Shown piece by piece: positions 7,960-20,065 of a DNA stretch of 64,000 bases. The notes under the pieces are model-generated. The model ran no database searches and had not been told where the DNA came from. It saw only the letters and a list, made by a program, of their open reading frames with translations. Positions within the stretch are counted from its first letter, which is position 1. Every line of letters begins with the position of its first letter. Made by a program: the position numbers and the translations under genes. This DNA comes from Pseudomonadota bacterium (GTDB lineage Bacteria; Pseudomonadota; Gammaproteobacteria; Burkholderiales; Ferrovaceae), in assembly GCA_021805445.1 (NCBI GenBank), contig JAJZFH010000029.1:1-64000 (forward strand), written 5' to 3'.

Positions 7960-8527
7960 TAGGCGATAGCGTCTTGAGCCATAACAGGCCTGCCACGGTC
8001 TTGGCATCACAGATGCGCCCTGTCTCCACCCAACGCCAGGCCTCTTCCAGAGAGACGGCCAAAGTTTCGAGAAACTCTTCCTCATCACGCCGAATTTCTT
8101 CGAAAACAAGGTCCTCAGCCAGAAAATAGGTGATCTGCTCCGTAGAATAGGCGATGCACAGATCCAGACACATGAGTTTTTTCCATCGTTTCGCCCGGTA
8201 CCCGGTTTCTTCCTGCAATTCCCGCTGTGCTGCTTTCAGCGGATCCTCATCCGGATCCAGTTTGCCCGCCGGGATTTCAAGGTAATGACGCCGTTGGGGA
8301 TAGCGGAACTGATATTCGAGAAGTACTGTTTTTTCATCGAGCAGGGGAACGATGGCCGCAGCACCCTGATGCCGGATATATTCCCGAGTGGCTTCCCGGC
8401 CATCGGGAAGTTGAACCCGATCTTCATGAACATCCAACAATGCCCCTCGATAGCGCGGAACGGAATCGAGAGTCCGTTCCGTAAAGTCAGGCCACCGGTG
8501 CTCAGGCAAGGTCCAGTCAAAGGGCAC
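7955..8527 (-). CDS. NUDIX hydrolase, ADP-ribose pyrophosphatase type
   Basis: The Nudix box is complete and canonical from G88 to Y110 (E94, R102-E103, E106-E107, G109), preceded by YLEIPAG as in ADP-sugar pyrophosphatases. Known relatives cleave ADP-ribose to AMP and ribose-5-phosphate. The 190-residue length and the N-terminal motif RYRGALLDVHEDRVQLPDG fit NudF-type enzymes. The start is uncertain: GTG 8527 just after the nuoN stop is chosen; an ATG at 8572 would lie inside nuoN. The gene follows nuoN directly and probably shares its transcript. Confidence 0.85.
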   Translation of the reverse strand: MPFDWTLPEHRWPDFTERTLDSVPRYRGALLDVHEDRVQLPDGREATREYIRHQGAAAIVPLLDEKTVLLEYQFRYPQRRHYLEIPAGKLDPDEDPLKAAQRELQEETGYRAKRWKKLMCLDLCIAYSTEQITYFLAEDLVFEEIRRDEEEFLETLAVSLEEAWRWVETGRICDAKTVAGLLWLKTLSPT

Positions 8528-8535
8528 GGATGACT

Positions 8536-9987
8536 TTACCCACGTAGCGACTGAGCAATGGAAGCCGTACACAGGTCGATGAGCGGCTGTGGCATGATCC
8601 CAAGCGCGAGCAACGTCAACGCATTGATGCTGAGGAGCAGACGGTGGTCACTTTCCCCCGTGATCGGGGTATCCGTCTCAGGCTCGTCCATGTACATCAA
8701 CTTGATGATGCGCAGATAGTAGAATGCGCCGATCAGGGACAGGAGTACCGCCACGACCACCAGCCAGGTCAACCCGGCATCCAGGGCGGCACTGAGTACC
8801 GACAACTTGGCAAAGAATCCTGCAGAAACCGGAATCCCTGCCATGGAGATCATGATCAACAGCATCAAAAAGGCATACCACGGACTGCGCTTGTTCAATC
8901 CCTTCAGGTCATTCAATTGGTCCGCTTCAAAACCCTCGCGACTCATGAGCAAAATCAAGCCAAAAGCAGCCAAACTCATGAGGACATAAGTCACCGCATA
9001 GAACATGGCTGCCGCATATCCCCCCAAAGTCCCCGACAGGATGCCCAGCAACAGGAACCCCATATGCGCAATGGTGGAATAGGCCAGCATGCGCTTGAGG
9101 TTGGTTTGGGCAATTGCCGTCACGTTTCCGACCAGCATGGACAGTACCGAGACAATGATGAGCATGGATTGCCAATCTGCGATCATGGGTCCCATGGCCC
9201 CCGCCAACAAACGCATGAAGAAAGCAAAACCGGCAAGTTTGGGTGCCGTGCTCACAAACAAGGTAACTGCGGTGGGCGCCCCTTCATAGACATCGGGTAC
9301 CCACATATGAAAAGGGACCACGCCCAACTTGAAGGACAAGCCCGCCACCAGGAACACCAGTCCCAGAACCAGAATGCCGGGGTCGGCATTCCCCTGGGCA
9401 ATGGCATTGGCCACTTCGGCCATTTGCAGAGTGCCCGTCGCGCCGTAGATCATGGACAAGCCATACAACAACATTCCGGAGGCCAGAGCCGCAAGAACGA
9501 AGTATTTCATGGCGGCTTCGGTGGCAACGGTCGAGTCCCGCTGCAGTGCGATCAGGGCTGCGAGAGAGAGGGACAACAACTCCAACCCAAGGTAAAGCAC
9601 CAGGAAATGATTGGCTGAGATCATGACCATGACCCCGAGCAGGGCAAACAGGATCAGGACAAAAAACTCACCCTTGAATAGACCCCGGCTTTGGATATAG
9701 TCGCGCGAATAAGCCAGGACGAAGGACACCGTCAGCACGGAGATCATCTTCAGGGTACGGGCCATGGGATCATCCACGAAGGACCCATTGAAGGTCGTCA
9801 CCACTTGACCCAGGGAACCGATCAGCAGAAACCCTGCCGTCCCCACCAGGGCCAGTTGAGCATAGGCATAAGTCAGAAATCGTTTGGAATCGGAAATGAA
9901 TAAATCCGCGATCAGCAGAGCAGAAAGAGCCACCAGAAGAAAAATTTCCGGGTAGGCTGGGACCAGATTGGGTGTGGCGAAGGTCAT
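8536..9987 (-). CDS. nuoN: NADH-quinone oxidoreductase subunit N
   Basis: This 483-residue antiporter-like membrane subunit of complex I (ND2 family, E. coli 485) has about 14 hydrophobic helices. The discontinuous-helix region LKRMLAYSTIAHMGFLLLGI with its conserved lysine is present. It forms one of the putative proton channels. It is the last nuo gene, 10 bases after nuoM. Confidence 0.96.
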   Translation of the reverse strand: MTFATPNLVPAYPEIFLLVALSALLIADLFISDSKRFLTYAYAQLALVGTAGFLLIGSLGQVVTTFNGSFVDDPMARTLKMISVLTVSFVLAYSRDYIQSRGLFKGEFFVLILFALLGVMVMISANHFLVLYLGLELLSLSLAALIALQRDSTVATEAAMKYFVLAALASGMLLYGLSMIYGATGTLQMAEVANAIAQGNADPGILVLGLVFLVAGLSFKLGVVPFHMWVPDVYEGAPTAVTLFVSTAPKLAGFAFFMRLLAGAMGPMIADWQSMLIIVSVLSMLVGNVTAIAQTNLKRMLAYSTIAHMGFLLLGILSGTLGGYAAAMFYAVTYVLMSLAAFGLILLMSREGFEADQLNDLKGLNKRSPWYAFLMLLIMISMAGIPVSAGFFAKLSVLSAALDAGLTWLVVVAVLLSLIGAFYYLRIIKLMYMDEPETDTPITGESDHRLLLSINALTLLALGIMPQPLIDLCTASIAQSLRG

Positions 9988-9997
9988 CGTCGCTCCA

Positions 9998-11479
9998 TCA
10001 GAACTTGGGGGTCGAGGCCTGCTCGATCAATTGCAGGACCGAAGCGTGCATGGGTTCGGAGAACATCTTGGGGTACAACCCCATCCCCAGCACCAGCAGT
10101 GCCAGAATGATCAGAAACAGGAATTCGCGGCTGGAAATATCCTTGAGTGCGGCCACATGGTCATTGGCTACTTCCCCAAAGATAACCCGCTTCACCATCC
10201 ATAACGTATAGGCGGCGCCCAGAATCAGCGTGAGGGCAGCCAACGCGGCATACCAGAAATTGACTTGTATCGCCCCCAGAATCACGATGAATTCCCCAAT
10301 GAAACCACTGGTTCCAGGCAGGCCGGCATTGGCCATGGAAAACAACACCATGAAAACCGCAAACTTGGGCATGGTATTGGCTACCCCGCCATAATCGGCA
10401 ATTTGTCGTGTGTGCATGCGGTCATACAATACGCCGATGCAGAGAAACATGGCGCCCGAGATAAACCCGTGCGAAATCATCTGGAGCAAACCTCCCTCCA
10501 TGCCCATGGGGTTGAACAGAAAGATCCCCAGGGTCACAAATCCCATGTGTGAAATGGATGAATAGGCCACCAGTTTCTTCATGTCCTGCTGGACCAAAGC
10601 CACCAGACCGATATATACCACGGCAATCAATGACAGGGTGATCATCGTCCCGGAGAGCGCATGACTGGCATCCGGCGTGATGGGCAGGTTGAAGCGCAAA
10701 AATCCATAAGCGCCAATTTTCAAGGTAATGGCCGCCAGAATGACCGAACCTCCCGTTGGCGCTTCAACGTGCGCATCGGGCAACCATGTGTGAACCGGCC
10801 ACATCGGAACCTTGACTGCGAAGGACATGAAGAAGGCGATAAAAAGTAGGATCTGAACACCCAGAGGAAGGGCCACTGCCTGAAATTTAAGAATTTCGAA
10901 AGACTCTCCGGCCTCGAAATAAAGATAAATGAAGGCCGCCAGCATGAGCAGGGAACCCAACAGGGTATACAGAAAGAACTTGATGGAGGCATAGACCCGG
11001 CGCGGCCCCCCCCATACCCCGATGATCAGATACATGGGGATCAGCATGGCTTCAAAGAAAACATAGAACAGGATGGCATCGAGTGATGCAAACACCCCGT
11101 TGATCAATCCGGACATGATCAGAAAGGCCGCCATGTACTGCGCTTGTCGTTTCTCGATGACGATCCAGCCTGCAATCACCACCAGAACGGTCATGAAACT
11201 GTTGAGCAGGACAAACCATAGGGAAATCCCATCGATTCCCAGGTGATACGTAATGTTGAAGGCAGGAATCCAGCGGTAGGCTTCTTCAAACTGCATGGCC
11301 GCCGAGGCGTTGATGAACCCGGTATAAAGCGGAAGGGTGACCAGGAAGCCCAGCAGGGCGCCCACCAATGCCACCCAACGGGTCAGACACGGGTTGGAAT
11401 CTCGCCCCAGAGCGAGGACGAGAATCCCCGCCAGAATGGGGACCCAGATACTCAGAGAAAGAAGATGGTGTGCAGTCAT
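9998..11479 (-). CDS. nuoM: NADH-quinone oxidoreductase subunit M
   Basis: The 493-residue polytopic protein belongs to the ND4 family of complex I. Family hallmarks are FYVFFEAMLIPMYLIIGVWG, carrying the essential glutamate in helix 5, and KKLVAYSSISHMGFVTLGI. It carries one of the antiporter-like proton channels in the membrane arm. It lies 15 bases after nuoL, within the continuous nuo transcript. Confidence 0.97.
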   Translation of the reverse strand: MTAHHLLSLSIWVPILAGILVLALGRDSNPCLTRWVALVGALLGFLVTLPLYTGFINASAAMQFEEAYRWIPAFNITYHLGIDGISLWFVLLNSFMTVLVVIAGWIVIEKRQAQYMAAFLIMSGLINGVFASLDAILFYVFFEAMLIPMYLIIGVWGGPRRVYASIKFFLYTLLGSLLMLAAFIYLYFEAGESFEILKFQAVALPLGVQILLFIAFFMSFAVKVPMWPVHTWLPDAHVEAPTGGSVILAAITLKIGAYGFLRFNLPITPDASHALSGTMITLSLIAVVYIGLVALVQQDMKKLVAYSSISHMGFVTLGIFLFNPMGMEGGLLQMISHGFISGAMFLCIGVLYDRMHTRQIADYGGVANTMPKFAVFMVLFSMANAGLPGTSGFIGEFIVILGAIQVNFWYAALAALTLILGAAYTLWMVKRVIFGEVANDHVAALKDISSREFLFLIILALLVLGMGLYPKMFSEPMHASVLQLIEQASTPKF

Positions 11480-11494
11480 GGAATTCCGCTCAAA

Positions 11495-13462
11495 TTACGC
11501 TTTGATGAACCACAGGCTCATCAGGAAGAACACCCCGAAAATCATGGCAAAGGCGTAGTGGTAGATATAGCCCGTCTGAATCCGGCGAAGACGGGTGGAC
11601 AAGGCGCCCACCAGATGGGCAGAACCATTCACGATCCAGCCATCGATGAACTTCATGTCGCCAAACTTCCACAACCCTTGCCCAAAACAGCGAGCGCCCC
11701 CCGCAATAAAAATTTCATTGAAACGATCAAAGTAATATTTATTGTCCAGCAGGGTATAAATGGCGCCCGATTCACGGACGATCACTGCGGGGATATGGGT
11801 CCACTTGAGGTACAAGGCGGCAGCCAGCGCAATACCAGACATCGCCAGCCAGAAGGGCAGGGACTGGACTCCCTCGACAATGAAAGGTCCCACTCCCTGC
11901 CAGGCTTCTCGCATTTCCGGCAAAGCGCCGTTCCCAGGCAACAGAGTAATGGAAGAGCCGAAATAATCTCCCATGACCATGGGCCCAATGAATATCCAGC
12001 CGGCAATGACCGAAGGAATGGCCAGCAGGATGAGCGGCAGGGTGATGACCCAGGGGGATTCATGGAGATGTTCCCGGGTATGATGGTCCATGCGTGGCTT
12101 TCCGTGAAACGTCATGAAAAGCATGCGAAAACTGTAAAATGCAGTCACAAATACCCCGGCCAACACCGCAAAGGAAGCGAAACCCGAGCCCGGCAAATGA
12201 CTGGCTCGCACGGCTTCGATGATGGCATCCTTGGAAAAAAATCCAGCAAAGGGCGGAATACCTGCCAAGGCCAGAGAACCAATCAACGCCGTCACGTAGG
12301 TGATGGGCATGTACCGTCGGAGCCCTCCCATCTTGCGCATGTCCTGCTCATGATGCATGGCATGGATCACGGATCCCGCACCCAGGAACAGGAGCGCCTT
12401 GAAAAAGGCATGGGTCCCCAGATGAAAAATCGCCACCGGATAAGCCGAGGCACCCAATGCCACCGTCATGTAACCCAACTGAGACAGAGTGGAGTAAGCC
12501 ACCACCCGTTTGATGTCGTTCTGGATGAGCCCCAGAAAGGCCATGAACAGCGCTGTGCAGGCGCCGATCACAAGAACGGTAGAGCGGGCCGTGGGGGACA
12601 ATTCGAAGAGAGGAGACATGCGGGACACCATGAAAATCCCGGCAGTCACCATGGTCGCCGCGTGAATCAGTGCCGAAATCGGCGTAGGGCCCTCCATGGA
12701 ATCGGGTAGCCAGACATGCAGAGGCATCTGGGCCGACTTACCCATGGCCCCCACAAACAGCAACAGACAAATGACCGTGATCAGGGAGACCGGCATGCCC
12801 CCGCACAATTCTATGGTATCGCGCGCAAAATCAGGAGCCTGTTGAAACACCGTGGCGTAATCCAGGGATCCAAAATGGGCCTGGATCAAAGCGATCCCGA
12901 GCAAGAAACCCAAATCACCCACCCGATTCACCAAAAAGGCCTTGAGATTGGCATAAATGGCCGTGGGGCGGGTAAACCAGAAACCGATCAGCAGATAGGA
13001 CACCAGGCCAACCGCCTCCCAGCCAAAAAACAACTGGACGAAATTATTGGCCATCACCAACATCAGCATGGAGAAGGTAAAGAGTGAGATGTAACTGAAA
13101 AAGCGCTGATACCCGTCATCGTCATGCATATATCCAACAGTGTAGATATGTACCATGAGAGAAACGAAGGTCACCACCAGCATCATGGTGACGGTGAGCG
13201 GATCGATCAGGAAACCCACCTCGAATACGGAGGAGTCTCCCATAGTCAACCATTGATAAACGGTCCCATTGAACGAATGTCCCGAAAAAACATCCTGGGC
13301 AATCACCAGAGAGGCAATCAAGGACACCGCCACGCCGAGGATCGTAACGGTATGACTGCCCGCCTTGCCCAGGGTTTTGCCAAACAACCCTGCCAGCAGC
13401 GCACCCAATAGGGGGGCCAGAGGAACCAGAAGATAAAGGCTTGGCACACTCATGTCGATCAT
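11495..13462 (-). CDS. nuoL: NADH-quinone oxidoreductase subunit L
   Basis: The 655-residue protein belongs to the ND5 family, with about 16 membrane helices and the long C-terminal amphipathic segment that runs along the membrane arm. [18 protein letters not shown] and [16 protein letters not shown] are the channel motifs. The ATG at 13462 overlaps the nuoK stop as ATGA; a second ATG three codons in (13453) is possible. Confidence 0.97.
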   Translation of the reverse strand: MIDMSVPSLYLLVPLAPLLGALLAGLFGKTLGKAGSHTVTILGVAVSLIASLVIAQDVFSGHSFNGTVYQWLTMGDSSVFEVGFLIDPLTVTMMLVVTFVSLMVHIYTVGYMHDDDGYQRFFSYISLFTFSMLMLVMANNFVQLFFGWEAVGLVSYLLIGFWFTRPTAIYANLKAFLVNRVGDLGFLLGIALIQAHFGSLDYATVFQQAPDFARDTIELCGGMPVSLITVICLLLFVGAMGKSAQMPLHVWLPDSMEGPTPISALIHAATMVTAGIFMVSRMSPLFELSPTARSTVLVIGACTALFMAFLGLIQNDIKRVVAYSTLSQLGYMTVALGASAYPVAIFHLGTHAFFKALLFLGAGSVIHAMHHEQDMRKMGGLRRYMPITYVTALIGSLALAGIPPFAGFFSKDAIIEAVRASHLPGSGFASFAVLAGVFVTAFYSFRMLFMTFHGKPRMDHHTREHLHESPWVITLPLILLAIPSVIAGWIFIGPMVMGDYFGSSITLLPGNGALPEMREAWQGVGPFIVEGVQSLPFWLAMSGIALAAALYLKWTHIPAVIVRESGAIYTLLDNKYYFDRFNEIFIAGGARCFGQGLWKFGDMKFIDGWIVNGSAHLVGALSTRLRRIQTGYIYHYAFAMIFGVFFLMSLWFIKA

Positions 13463-13764
13463 TCCTTGAGGTGGCTGAGGTCGTCCACATGAATGGAGCG
13501 CAGGTTACGAAACAGCACCACCAGAATGGCCAGACCGATGGCCGATTCCGCTGCTGCTACGGTGAGGATGAAGAAAACGAAAATCTGACCCGCCGTATCA
13601 TGCAGGTAATGGGAAAAAGCCACGAAGTTCATATTCACGGCCAACAGCATCAACTCGATGCACATGAGCAAAATGATGAGATTTTTTCGATTGAGAAAAA
13701 TCCCCACGATGCTGATGGCAAACAGCAGCGATCCAAGCATGAGATAGTCTGTCAGGTTGAGCAT
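13459..13764 (-). CDS. nuoK: NADH-quinone oxidoreductase subunit K
   Basis: The 101-residue ND4L subunit has three membrane helices. The buried glutamates of the proton path appear in [13 protein letters not shown] and [12 protein letters not shown]. The start overlaps the nuoJ stop by one base (TAATG) and the stop overlaps nuoL by four, pointing to translational coupling. Confidence 0.97.
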   Translation of the reverse strand: MLNLTDYLMLGSLLFAISIVGIFLNRKNLIILLMCIELMLLAVNMNFVAFSHYLHDTAGQIFVFFILTVAAAESAIGLAILVVLFRNLRSIHVDDLSHLKE

Positions 13765-14360
13765 TACAACTCCCTCTCGGCCGGCATGGACACGATCCGC
13801 AAGCGGTCGGCTGCTTTGGCTTTCACCTGTCGGGCCGGATCGATGTGCTTGGAATCCTTGCGGCGACGCAACGTCAAGGCAATGGCGGCGACGATGGCCA
13901 CCAGCAAAATGACGGCTGCCAGTTCAAAAGATAAAACGTAATCGGTATAGAGAATACGCCCCAACTCCTTGGTATTGCTGATAGATCCCCGGGAATCCGG
14001 AACCATGGAGGAAAACTGGTGACTGCTCACCACCAGCCACATTTCCAGCACCATCAACAGCGCGACCCCCCCGCCGAGGGGCAAATGCTTCCAGAAGCCT
14101 TGACGCAGTCGTTCGCTGTCGATATTGAGCATCATGACCACAAACAGGAAGAGAACCATCACTGCGCCCACATAAACCAGGACCAGGACGATGGCGAGGA
14201 ATTCGGCCTCGAGCATCATCCACAGCCCTGAACCCGTAAAGAAGGCCAGGACCAGGAACAATGCAGCATGAACAGGGCTTCGGGCAGTAATCACGCCCAC
14301 ACCGGCCCCCACCAGGACCAGCGCAAAGACCATGAACAACAGGAAAGAAGAATCAAGCAC
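13764..14360 (-). CDS. nuoJ: NADH-quinone oxidoreductase subunit J
   Basis: The 198-residue ND6 subunit has five predicted helices. The conserved [16 protein letters not shown] segment contains the pi-bulge helix 3. A basic, charged C-terminal tail of about 35 residues follows the last helix. It sits between nuoI (12-base gap) and nuoK (one-base overlap). Confidence 0.96.
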   Translation of the reverse strand: MLDSSFLLFMVFALVLVGAGVGVITARSPVHAALFLVLAFFTGSGLWMMLEAEFLAIVLVLVYVGAVMVLFLFVVMMLNIDSERLRQGFWKHLPLGGGVALLMVLEMWLVVSSHQFSSMVPDSRGSISNTKELGRILYTDYVLSFELAAVILLVAIVAAIALTLRRRKDSKHIDPARQVKAKAADRLRIVSMPAEREL

Positions 14361-14372
14361 GGTGCGTCATCC

Positions 14373-14861
14373 TCATCGGTAAGGGGCGTCTTCTGCCCGG
14401 TCAGCCGCAATCTGGGCTTCGTGACGATCTCCCACGGCCAGGAGTTTTTCCTTGGTCATGAGCAAATCTCCGCGCTGCTCGCCGTGGTATTCAAAAATGC
14501 GCGTTTCGACGATGGAATCCACGGGACAGGATTCTTCACAGAAACCACAAAAAATGCATTTGGTCAGGTCGATATCGTAGCGCGTGGTCCGTCGGCTTCC
14601 ATCCTCTCGTTGTTCCGATTCAATGGTAATGGCCATGGCGGGACACACCGCTTCGCACAATTTGCAGGCGATACAGCGCTCTTCTCCGTTGGGATAGCGA
14701 CGCAAGGCATGCAAGCCACGAAAACGGGGCGACATGGGCGTTTTCTCTTCGGGATACTGGACGGTGATCTTGGTCGCAAAAAAATGACGTCCTGTAATGC
14801 TCATGCCCTTGAGCAATTCGGAGAGTGTCCAGTTCTTGACGAAGGATTTGAGGTCGGTCAC
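14373..14861 (-). CDS. nuoI: NADH-quinone oxidoreductase subunit I
   Basis: The 162-residue ferredoxin-like subunit carries two tetranuclear cluster motifs, [12 protein letters not shown] and [12 protein letters not shown], which hold clusters N6a and N6b and pass electrons towards NuoB. The 162-residue size is typical of proteobacterial NuoI outside the enterics. Confidence 0.98.
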   Translation of the reverse strand: MTDLKSFVKNWTLSELLKGMSITGRHFFATKITVQYPEEKTPMSPRFRGLHALRRYPNGEERCIACKLCEAVCPAMAITIESEQREDGSRRTTRYDIDLTKCIFCGFCEESCPVDSIVETRIFEYHGEQRGDLLMTKEKLLAVGDRHEAQIAADRAEDAPYR

Positions 14862-14870
14862 GGGTACTCC

Positions 14871-15914
14871 TCAATGGAACCAGAGATTGAGAATGGGAAG
14901 ACCGCGGAAGGGTTCCTGCATGAGCAGGCCCACGATCACCAACCAGATCAGGGTCACGGGAATGAAGACCTTCCAGCCCAGGCGCATGATCTGATCGTAG
15001 CGGTAGCGCGGGAAGGTTGCCCGGAACCACAGAAACAGGAACAGAATGAAACTCATCTTGGCAAACAGCCACAGAATTCCGTCCGGCAGGAAGGAGACCG
15101 GCGACAGCCAGCCACCCAGGAACATGAGGGAAGCCAGTGCCGCAATGAGAATCATGTTGGCGTATTCGGCCAGAAAAAATATGGCAAAGGCCATCCCGGA
15201 ATATTCCACATGGAACCCCGCCACGATTTCCGATTCACCTTCGGCCACGTCAAAAGGCGCTCGATTGGTTTCAGCCGTCCCGGCAATGACGTAAATGACG
15301 AACATGGGGAAAAGCGGGATCCAATTCCATTGCAAAAGCCCCAGACTCCCTTGCTGAGCCTTGACGATATCCACCAGATTGAGACTGTGGGACATCATCA
15401 ATACCGTCACCAGGGCAAAACCCATGGCGATTTCGTAACTCACGATCTGGGCAGCAGAACGCAAGGCCCCAAGGAAGGCATATTTGGAGTTGGATGCCCA
15501 ACCGGCCAACACCACGCCATAAACCCCCATGGAGGTGATGGCCATGATGTATAGCAGCCCGGCATCGACACTGGCCAATACCAGATCGGGGGTAAAGGGC
15601 ACCACAGCCCAGGCCGCCAAAGCGGGCATGATGGCCAGTACGGGGGCCAGAATGAAGAGAAACTTGTTGGAGCCGCTGGGTACGATGATTTCCTTCATCA
15701 ACAACTTGATCCCGTCCGCAATGGGCTGAAGCAAACCCAAGGGTCCAACCCGATTGGGGCCGATGCGGATCTGCATATAGCCGATGACCTTGCGTTCCGC
15801 CAGAGTCAGGTAAGCCACTGCCCCCATCATGGGGACCACGATGGCCAGGATCTTGAGCAGGGTCCAGACCAGCGGCCAGAGCGGACCGAAGAATGCTTGA
15901 AGCGTGTCCATCAT
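14871..15914 (-). CDS. nuoH: NADH-quinone oxidoreductase subunit H
   Basis: The 347-residue ND1 subunit has eight helices and helps form the quinone chamber. [20 protein letters not shown] and [20 protein letters not shown] are the family signatures. The ATGATG start at 15914 overlaps the nuoG stop as ATGA. Longer in-frame starts exist inside nuoG but add an arginine/glycine-rich leader unlike NuoH. Confidence 0.97.
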   Translation of the reverse strand: MMDTLQAFFGPLWPLVWTLLKILAIVVPMMGAVAYLTLAERKVIGYMQIRIGPNRVGPLGLLQPIADGIKLLMKEIIVPSGSNKFLFILAPVLAIMPALAAWAVVPFTPDLVLASVDAGLLYIMAITSMGVYGVVLAGWASNSKYAFLGALRSAAQIVSYEIAMGFALVTVLMMSHSLNLVDIVKAQQGSLGLLQWNWIPLFPMFVIYVIAGTAETNRAPFDVAEGESEIVAGFHVEYSGMAFAIFFLAEYANMILIAALASLMFLGGWLSPVSFLPDGILWLFAKMSFILFLFLWFRATFPRYRYDQIMRLGWKVFIPVTLIWLVIVGLLMQEPFRGLPILNLWFH

Positions 15915-18292
15915 GCCCCCTCCAGTACGACCATGCCCATGGCCTCGCCCAATGACGCGCAGAGCGGATGGGCGATGGGCACCACCGCGCATCCCTCGGC
16001 CAGTGTTTCATCCAGCGTCACGGGCAGAACCACACTGCCTTCCCCTTGGGAAACGCGCACCCACTGTCCGGCACTCAGCCCCAAACCGGAGGCCTGAGCG
16101 GGGTGCAGAATGACCCGAATATCCCCGGCCAGGGCGGTTTCCTGTAATGCAGGCGCACGCCGCACCAGCGGATCGGCATGGTAACCCGGCAACTCGCCCA
16201 CCCGCTCCACGGTTCCCAGAGAGGCGCGAACTTTCAAAGCGGGGGCCTGGGTCAGTTGATTGTTGAGCGCTTCGCGGCAAACCAACGGCAGATCGGGTGA
16301 AATTTCCGTACGCACTTCTTCGAGGTTTTCCTGGGCAAAACCGGGACAATCAAACAGGTTGCCCAGCACGCGCCAGATTTTCCAGGCCGGACGCGCTTCG
16401 CCACGGGGCGATACCGCTCCCTTGAAGGATTGAACTCGTCCTTCCATGCTGACAAAGGTTCCAGCGGTTTCAGTAAAAGGGGCGATGGGCAGCATGATCG
16501 TTGCCCATTGTTCCGCTTCCCCCTTGAAGGCACTCAAGGCCACCACTGTCTCGGCCTGGCGCAACGCTTTCAAAGCCAGGGAGGGATCTGCGCAATCCAG
16601 GGAGGGTTCCAGCCCCATCACCACATAGGCTTGGCGAGGCTGGCGCCATTGCGCCTGGGCATCCAATCCCGTCTGAGCATGGGTATGAAAGGCGCCACGC
16701 TGAGGCAAAACTCCCGCCAGCGCAGCGCCCACCGTATTGGCGGCCAGCGCCAATTGTCCGAAGGGAGCCCCTGTCAACTCGCCCAACACCTGTGCCAAAC
16801 GGTAGAGAGTCGCGTAATCGGGATGTTGCTGGGCCAGTTGCCCCAATACCACTGCCGATTTGCCCTGTGCCGCCAGCAGATCGGACGCGACGAGCAGAGC
16901 CGCAGGCGAGGGCATCGCCGTGGTCAAAGGCAACAAATCTTCAGGCAGTGAGGCACCCGTCTGTTGGGCCGCGGCACTCAGTATTTCACCGAGCAATGCC
17001 GGCCATTCGCTGGGTTTTCCCACCAAGGTTGCCGCCACAGGCATGGCCCAATCCTCGTGGCGCGCTGCCACCCGATGCACCTGCGCTCCAGACCGGGCTG
17101 CGCGACGCAAACGCACCGCCAGCAGAGGTTGCTCCTGACGCAATACCGACCCAATCACCAGGACCGCACGCAGATCCGACCAATGCGCAATCGGCATGCC
17201 AAGCCAAGGTGTTCCCTGTTGCAGGGCATCGAGAGAAAAATCCACCTGGCGGGTACGGTGATCGATATTATGGCAGCCCAGTTCACGCAGAACCTTTTGC
17301 GCCAAATAAAGTTCTTCGAGGGTTTGATGGGGACTCAACAACGCTCCGATCCCTTCTCCCCCGCTGTCATGGCGCACCTTTTCCAGACCATCCACCACGC
17401 ACTGCAAGGCTTCGGCCCAAGTGACCTGTGTCCATTGTCCATCCCGCTTGACCTGGGGATGGAGTAGCCGATCAGCGCTGCGCAACGCCTGATAAGAGAA
17501 CCGATCGCGGTCGGACAACCAGCATTCGTTGATATCGTCGTTTTTACGCGGGAGCACACGCACCACGTCGTCGGGTCTCTTGACCTGTACTTCGATCTGA
17601 GTCCCCAGTCCGTCGTGAGGGCTCACGGAAGGAAATCGGGTCAATTCCCAGGAGCGGGCCGCAAAACGAAAAGGTTTGCTGGTCAGCGCCCCCACGGGAC
17701 AGAGGTCGATGGCGTTGCCCGAAACTTCCGAATCCACGGTCAGGTCCATGAACGCCAGAATTTCCGAGTGCTCTCCCCGTCCACCGACGCCCAGTTCCAT
17801 GATCCCGGCAATTTCCTGGCCATAACGCACACAGCGCGTACACAGGATGCAGCGTGTCATGTCTGTGGAAATGAGCGAACCCAGATCCTTGTTGGAGACC
17901 ACCCGTTTGGCTTCCTGATAACGTGAAGCCCCTCCGCCGTACCCGACACTGATATCCTGCAACTTGCATTCGCCGCCCTGATCGCAGATGGGACAGTCGA
18001 GGGGATGGTTGATCAGCAAAAACTCCATGACCGCCTTCTGCGCCTCGACGGCCAGAGGGGAATGGGTGTGTACCTTCATTCCCTCGGCCACAGGGGTAGC
18101 ACAGGCCGGCAGGGGTTTCGGCGCCTTTTCCACCTGAACCAGACACATCCGGCAATTGGCGGCAATGGACAGTTTACGGTGATAGCAGAAATGGGGAATC
18201 TTGATCCCCAGTTGTCTGGCCGCATCCATGACCGTACGCCCGGCTTCGATCTGGGTGGGTTTTCCATCGATTTCGAGATTCAATAATGCCAT
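15911..18292 (-). CDS. nuoG: NADH-quinone oxidoreductase subunit G
   Basis: The 793-residue subunit lies in the peripheral arm. A 2Fe-2S ferredoxin domain has C36, C47, C50 and C64; the N5 cluster has H96, C100, C103 and C109; the N4 cluster has C148, C151, C154 and C198. A molybdopterin-oxidoreductase-like domain without its cofactor role follows. The ATG at 18292 is two bases after the nuoF stop; an upstream in-frame ATG lies within nuoF. The additional N7 cysteines of the E. coli type are not obvious. Confidence 0.97.
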   Translation of the reverse strand: MALLNLEIDGKPTQIEAGRTVMDAARQLGIKIPHFCYHRKLSIAANCRMCLVQVEKAPKPLPACATPVAEGMKVHTHSPLAVEAQKAVMEFLLINHPLDCPICDQGGECKLQDISVGYGGGASRYQEAKRVVSNKDLGSLISTDMTRCILCTRCVRYGQEIAGIMELGVGGRGEHSEILAFMDLTVDSEVSGNAIDLCPVGALTSKPFRFAARSWELTRFPSVSPHDGLGTQIEVQVKRPDDVVRVLPRKNDDINECWLSDRDRFSYQALRSADRLLHPQVKRDGQWTQVTWAEALQCVVDGLEKVRHDSGGEGIGALLSPHQTLEELYLAQKVLRELGCHNIDHRTRQVDFSLDALQQGTPWLGMPIAHWSDLRAVLVIGSVLRQEQPLLAVRLRRAARSGAQVHRVAARHEDWAMPVAATLVGKPSEWPALLGEILSAAAQQTGASLPEDLLPLTTAMPSPAALLVASDLLAAQGKSAVVLGQLAQQHPDYATLYRLAQVLGELTGAPFGQLALAANTVGAALAGVLPQRGAFHTHAQTGLDAQAQWRQPRQAYVVMGLEPSLDCADPSLALKALRQAETVVALSAFKGEAEQWATIMLPIAPFTETAGTFVSMEGRVQSFKGAVSPRGEARPAWKIWRVLGNLFDCPGFAQENLEEVRTEISPDLPLVCREALNNQLTQAPALKVRASLGTVERVGELPGYHADPLVRRAPALQETALAGDIRVILHPAQASGLGLSAGQWVRVSQGEGSVVLPVTLDETLAEGCAVVPIAHPLCASLGEAMGMVVLEGA

Positions 18293-18294
18293 GA

Positions 18295-19590
18295 TCAGGC
18301 CGCCTTCTCTTGAGAATCGCCCACCGCTCCCACCAGGCAACGCCGGTGAGTCACGTGGTATTCGAATTCATCCCGAAAATGGGTGACGAAACTGCGCACC
18401 GGCATGGCGGCGGCATCGCCGAGGGCACAAATGGTACGCCCCTGGATATTATTGGACAAGGAATGCAACAGGTCCAGATCGTCCTGACGTCCCTGACCAT
18501 GCTCGATGCGATGGATGATCCGGTACAGCCAGCCCGTCCCTTCCCGACATGGCGTGCATTGTCCGCAGGATTCTTCATGATAGAACAAGGACAAGCGCTC
18601 CAGTGCCCGCACCATGCAGGTGGTTTCGTCCATCACGATCACTGCGCCGGAACCGAGCATGGAGCCCGCCTTGGAAATGGAATCATAGTCCATGTCCAGT
18701 TGCATCATCGTGTCTCCAGGTAAGACCGGCATGGAGGACCCGCCAGGAATGACCGCCTTGATCTTCCGCCCCCCCCGCATCCCGCCAGCCATTTCGAGAA
18801 GGGAGGCGAAGGAAGTCCCCAAAGGAACCTCATAATTGCCCGGACGGGTCACATGCCCCGAAACGGAAAAAATCTTGGTGCCGCCATTGTTCGGTTTACC
18901 CAACTGCAAAAAGGCTTCGCCACCATGACGGATGATCCAGGGCACACAGGCGAAGGTTTCCGTATTATTGATGGTCGTCGGTTTGCCATACAGCCCGTAG
19001 GTGGCAGGGAACGGCGGCTTGTAACGGGGTTGGCCCTTCTTGCCTTCCAGAGATTCCAGCAGGGCGGTTTCCTCGCCACAAATATAGGCCCCATAACCAT
19101 GATGGTTGAACAGATCAAAAGAAAATTTCGAACCCAGGATGTCTGATCCCAGAAAGCCCGCAGCGCGGGCTTGATCGATGGCTTCCTCGCAGCGCTGATA
19201 GACTTCCCAGATTTCGCCGTGAATGTAGTTATAACCACGGGTCGCACCCATGGCATACCCCGCAATGATCATCCCTTCGATCAGGGCATGGGGGTTATAG
19301 CGCAAGATGTCGCGATCCTTGAAGGTACCCGGTTCTCCCTCATCCGAATTGCACACCACATACTTTTCCCCCACATAGTTCTTGGGCATGAAGGTCCATT
19401 TGAGTCCCGTCGGAAAACCTGCCCCCCCCCGACCACGCAACACGGACTTCTTGACTTCATCGATAACCTGCTCGGGAGTCATGGGCATCGTCAAAATCTT
19501 GCGCAAGGCTTCGTAGCCGCCCCGTTGTAGGTAATGTTCCAGAGACCAGGTCCGATCCCGATCGAGTCCCTCGAGAATGACGCCGGTCAT
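18295..19590 (-). CDS. nuoF: NADH-quinone oxidoreductase subunit F
   Basis: The 431-residue subunit binds NADH, FMN and cluster N3. [14 protein letters not shown] and [15 protein letters not shown] are the nucleotide and flavin signatures, and [13 protein letters not shown] with a later cysteine holds the tetranuclear cluster. The first four bases overlap the nuoE stop (ATGA). Confidence 0.98.
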   Translation of the reverse strand: MTGVILEGLDRDRTWSLEHYLQRGGYEALRKILTMPMTPEQVIDEVKKSVLRGRGGAGFPTGLKWTFMPKNYVGEKYVVCNSDEGEPGTFKDRDILRYNPHALIEGMIIAGYAMGATRGYNYIHGEIWEVYQRCEEAIDQARAAGFLGSDILGSKFSFDLFNHHGYGAYICGEETALLESLEGKKGQPRYKPPFPATYGLYGKPTTINNTETFACVPWIIRHGGEAFLQLGKPNNGGTKIFSVSGHVTRPGNYEVPLGTSFASLLEMAGGMRGGRKIKAVIPGGSSMPVLPGDTMMQLDMDYDSISKAGSMLGSGAVIVMDETTCMVRALERLSLFYHEESCGQCTPCREGTGWLYRIIHRIEHGQGRQDDLDLLHSLSNNIQGRTICALGDAAAMPVRSFVTHFRDEFEYHVTHRRCLVGAVGDSQEKAA

Positions 19591-20063
19591 GACTTCAACT
19601 CCTTGAGCAAGGTATCCAGTTTTTCTTCATCCATGAAAGAGTGCATGGTATGGTTGTCCACCAAAAGTACCGGCGCATCCCCACAGGCCCCGAAACACTG
19701 TCCTTCCTTGAGACCAATCTCGCCATCAGCCGTCACTTCACCAAAGCCGATGCCCAGTTTTTCCTTGAGCCGGTCACAAAACTCCGTGGAGCCCGACAAG
19801 GCACAGGGCAGATTGGTGCACACTGTCAATTTGTGCCGCCCCATGGGTTTGAGGTTGTACATTTCGTAGAAGGTGGCCACCTCATACACCGCAATGGCGG
19901 GCATGCCCAGATACTCGGCCACGCTGTTCATGACTTCCTTCGACAGCCAGCCATGCTGGACCTGGGCAATACGCAGGGCCGACATCACCGCCGACTGTTT
20001 CTGGTCCGAGGGATACTTGGCGACTTCGCGGTCGATCTGTTGTCTGGATTCCGTACTCAGCAT
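19587..20063 (-). CDS. nuoE: NADH-quinone oxidoreductase subunit E
   Basis: The 158-residue thioredoxin-fold subunit has the four cysteines of the N1a 2Fe-2S cluster in CTNLPC and CFGACGDAP. The N-terminal helical region includes [12 protein letters not shown], typical of the family. It works with NuoF and NuoG as the NADH dehydrogenase module. Confidence 0.97.
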   Translation of the reverse strand: MLSTESRQQIDREVAKYPSDQKQSAVMSALRIAQVQHGWLSKEVMNSVAEYLGMPAIAVYEVATFYEMYNLKPMGRHKLTVCTNLPCALSGSTEFCDRLKEKLGIGFGEVTADGEIGLKEGQCFGACGDAPVLLVDNHTMHSFMDEEKLDTLLKELKS

Positions 20064-20065
20064 GA

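Noticed and set aside
11243-12709. Long plus-strand frame (488 codons) antisense to nuoL and nuoM
   Set aside because: Composition is rich in H, Q, G and R as in shadows of membrane protein genes, with no family motif.
14268-15554. Plus-strand frame of 428 codons antisense to nuoH, nuoI and nuoJ
   Set aside because: It is a shadow of three certain nuo genes and shows no domain.
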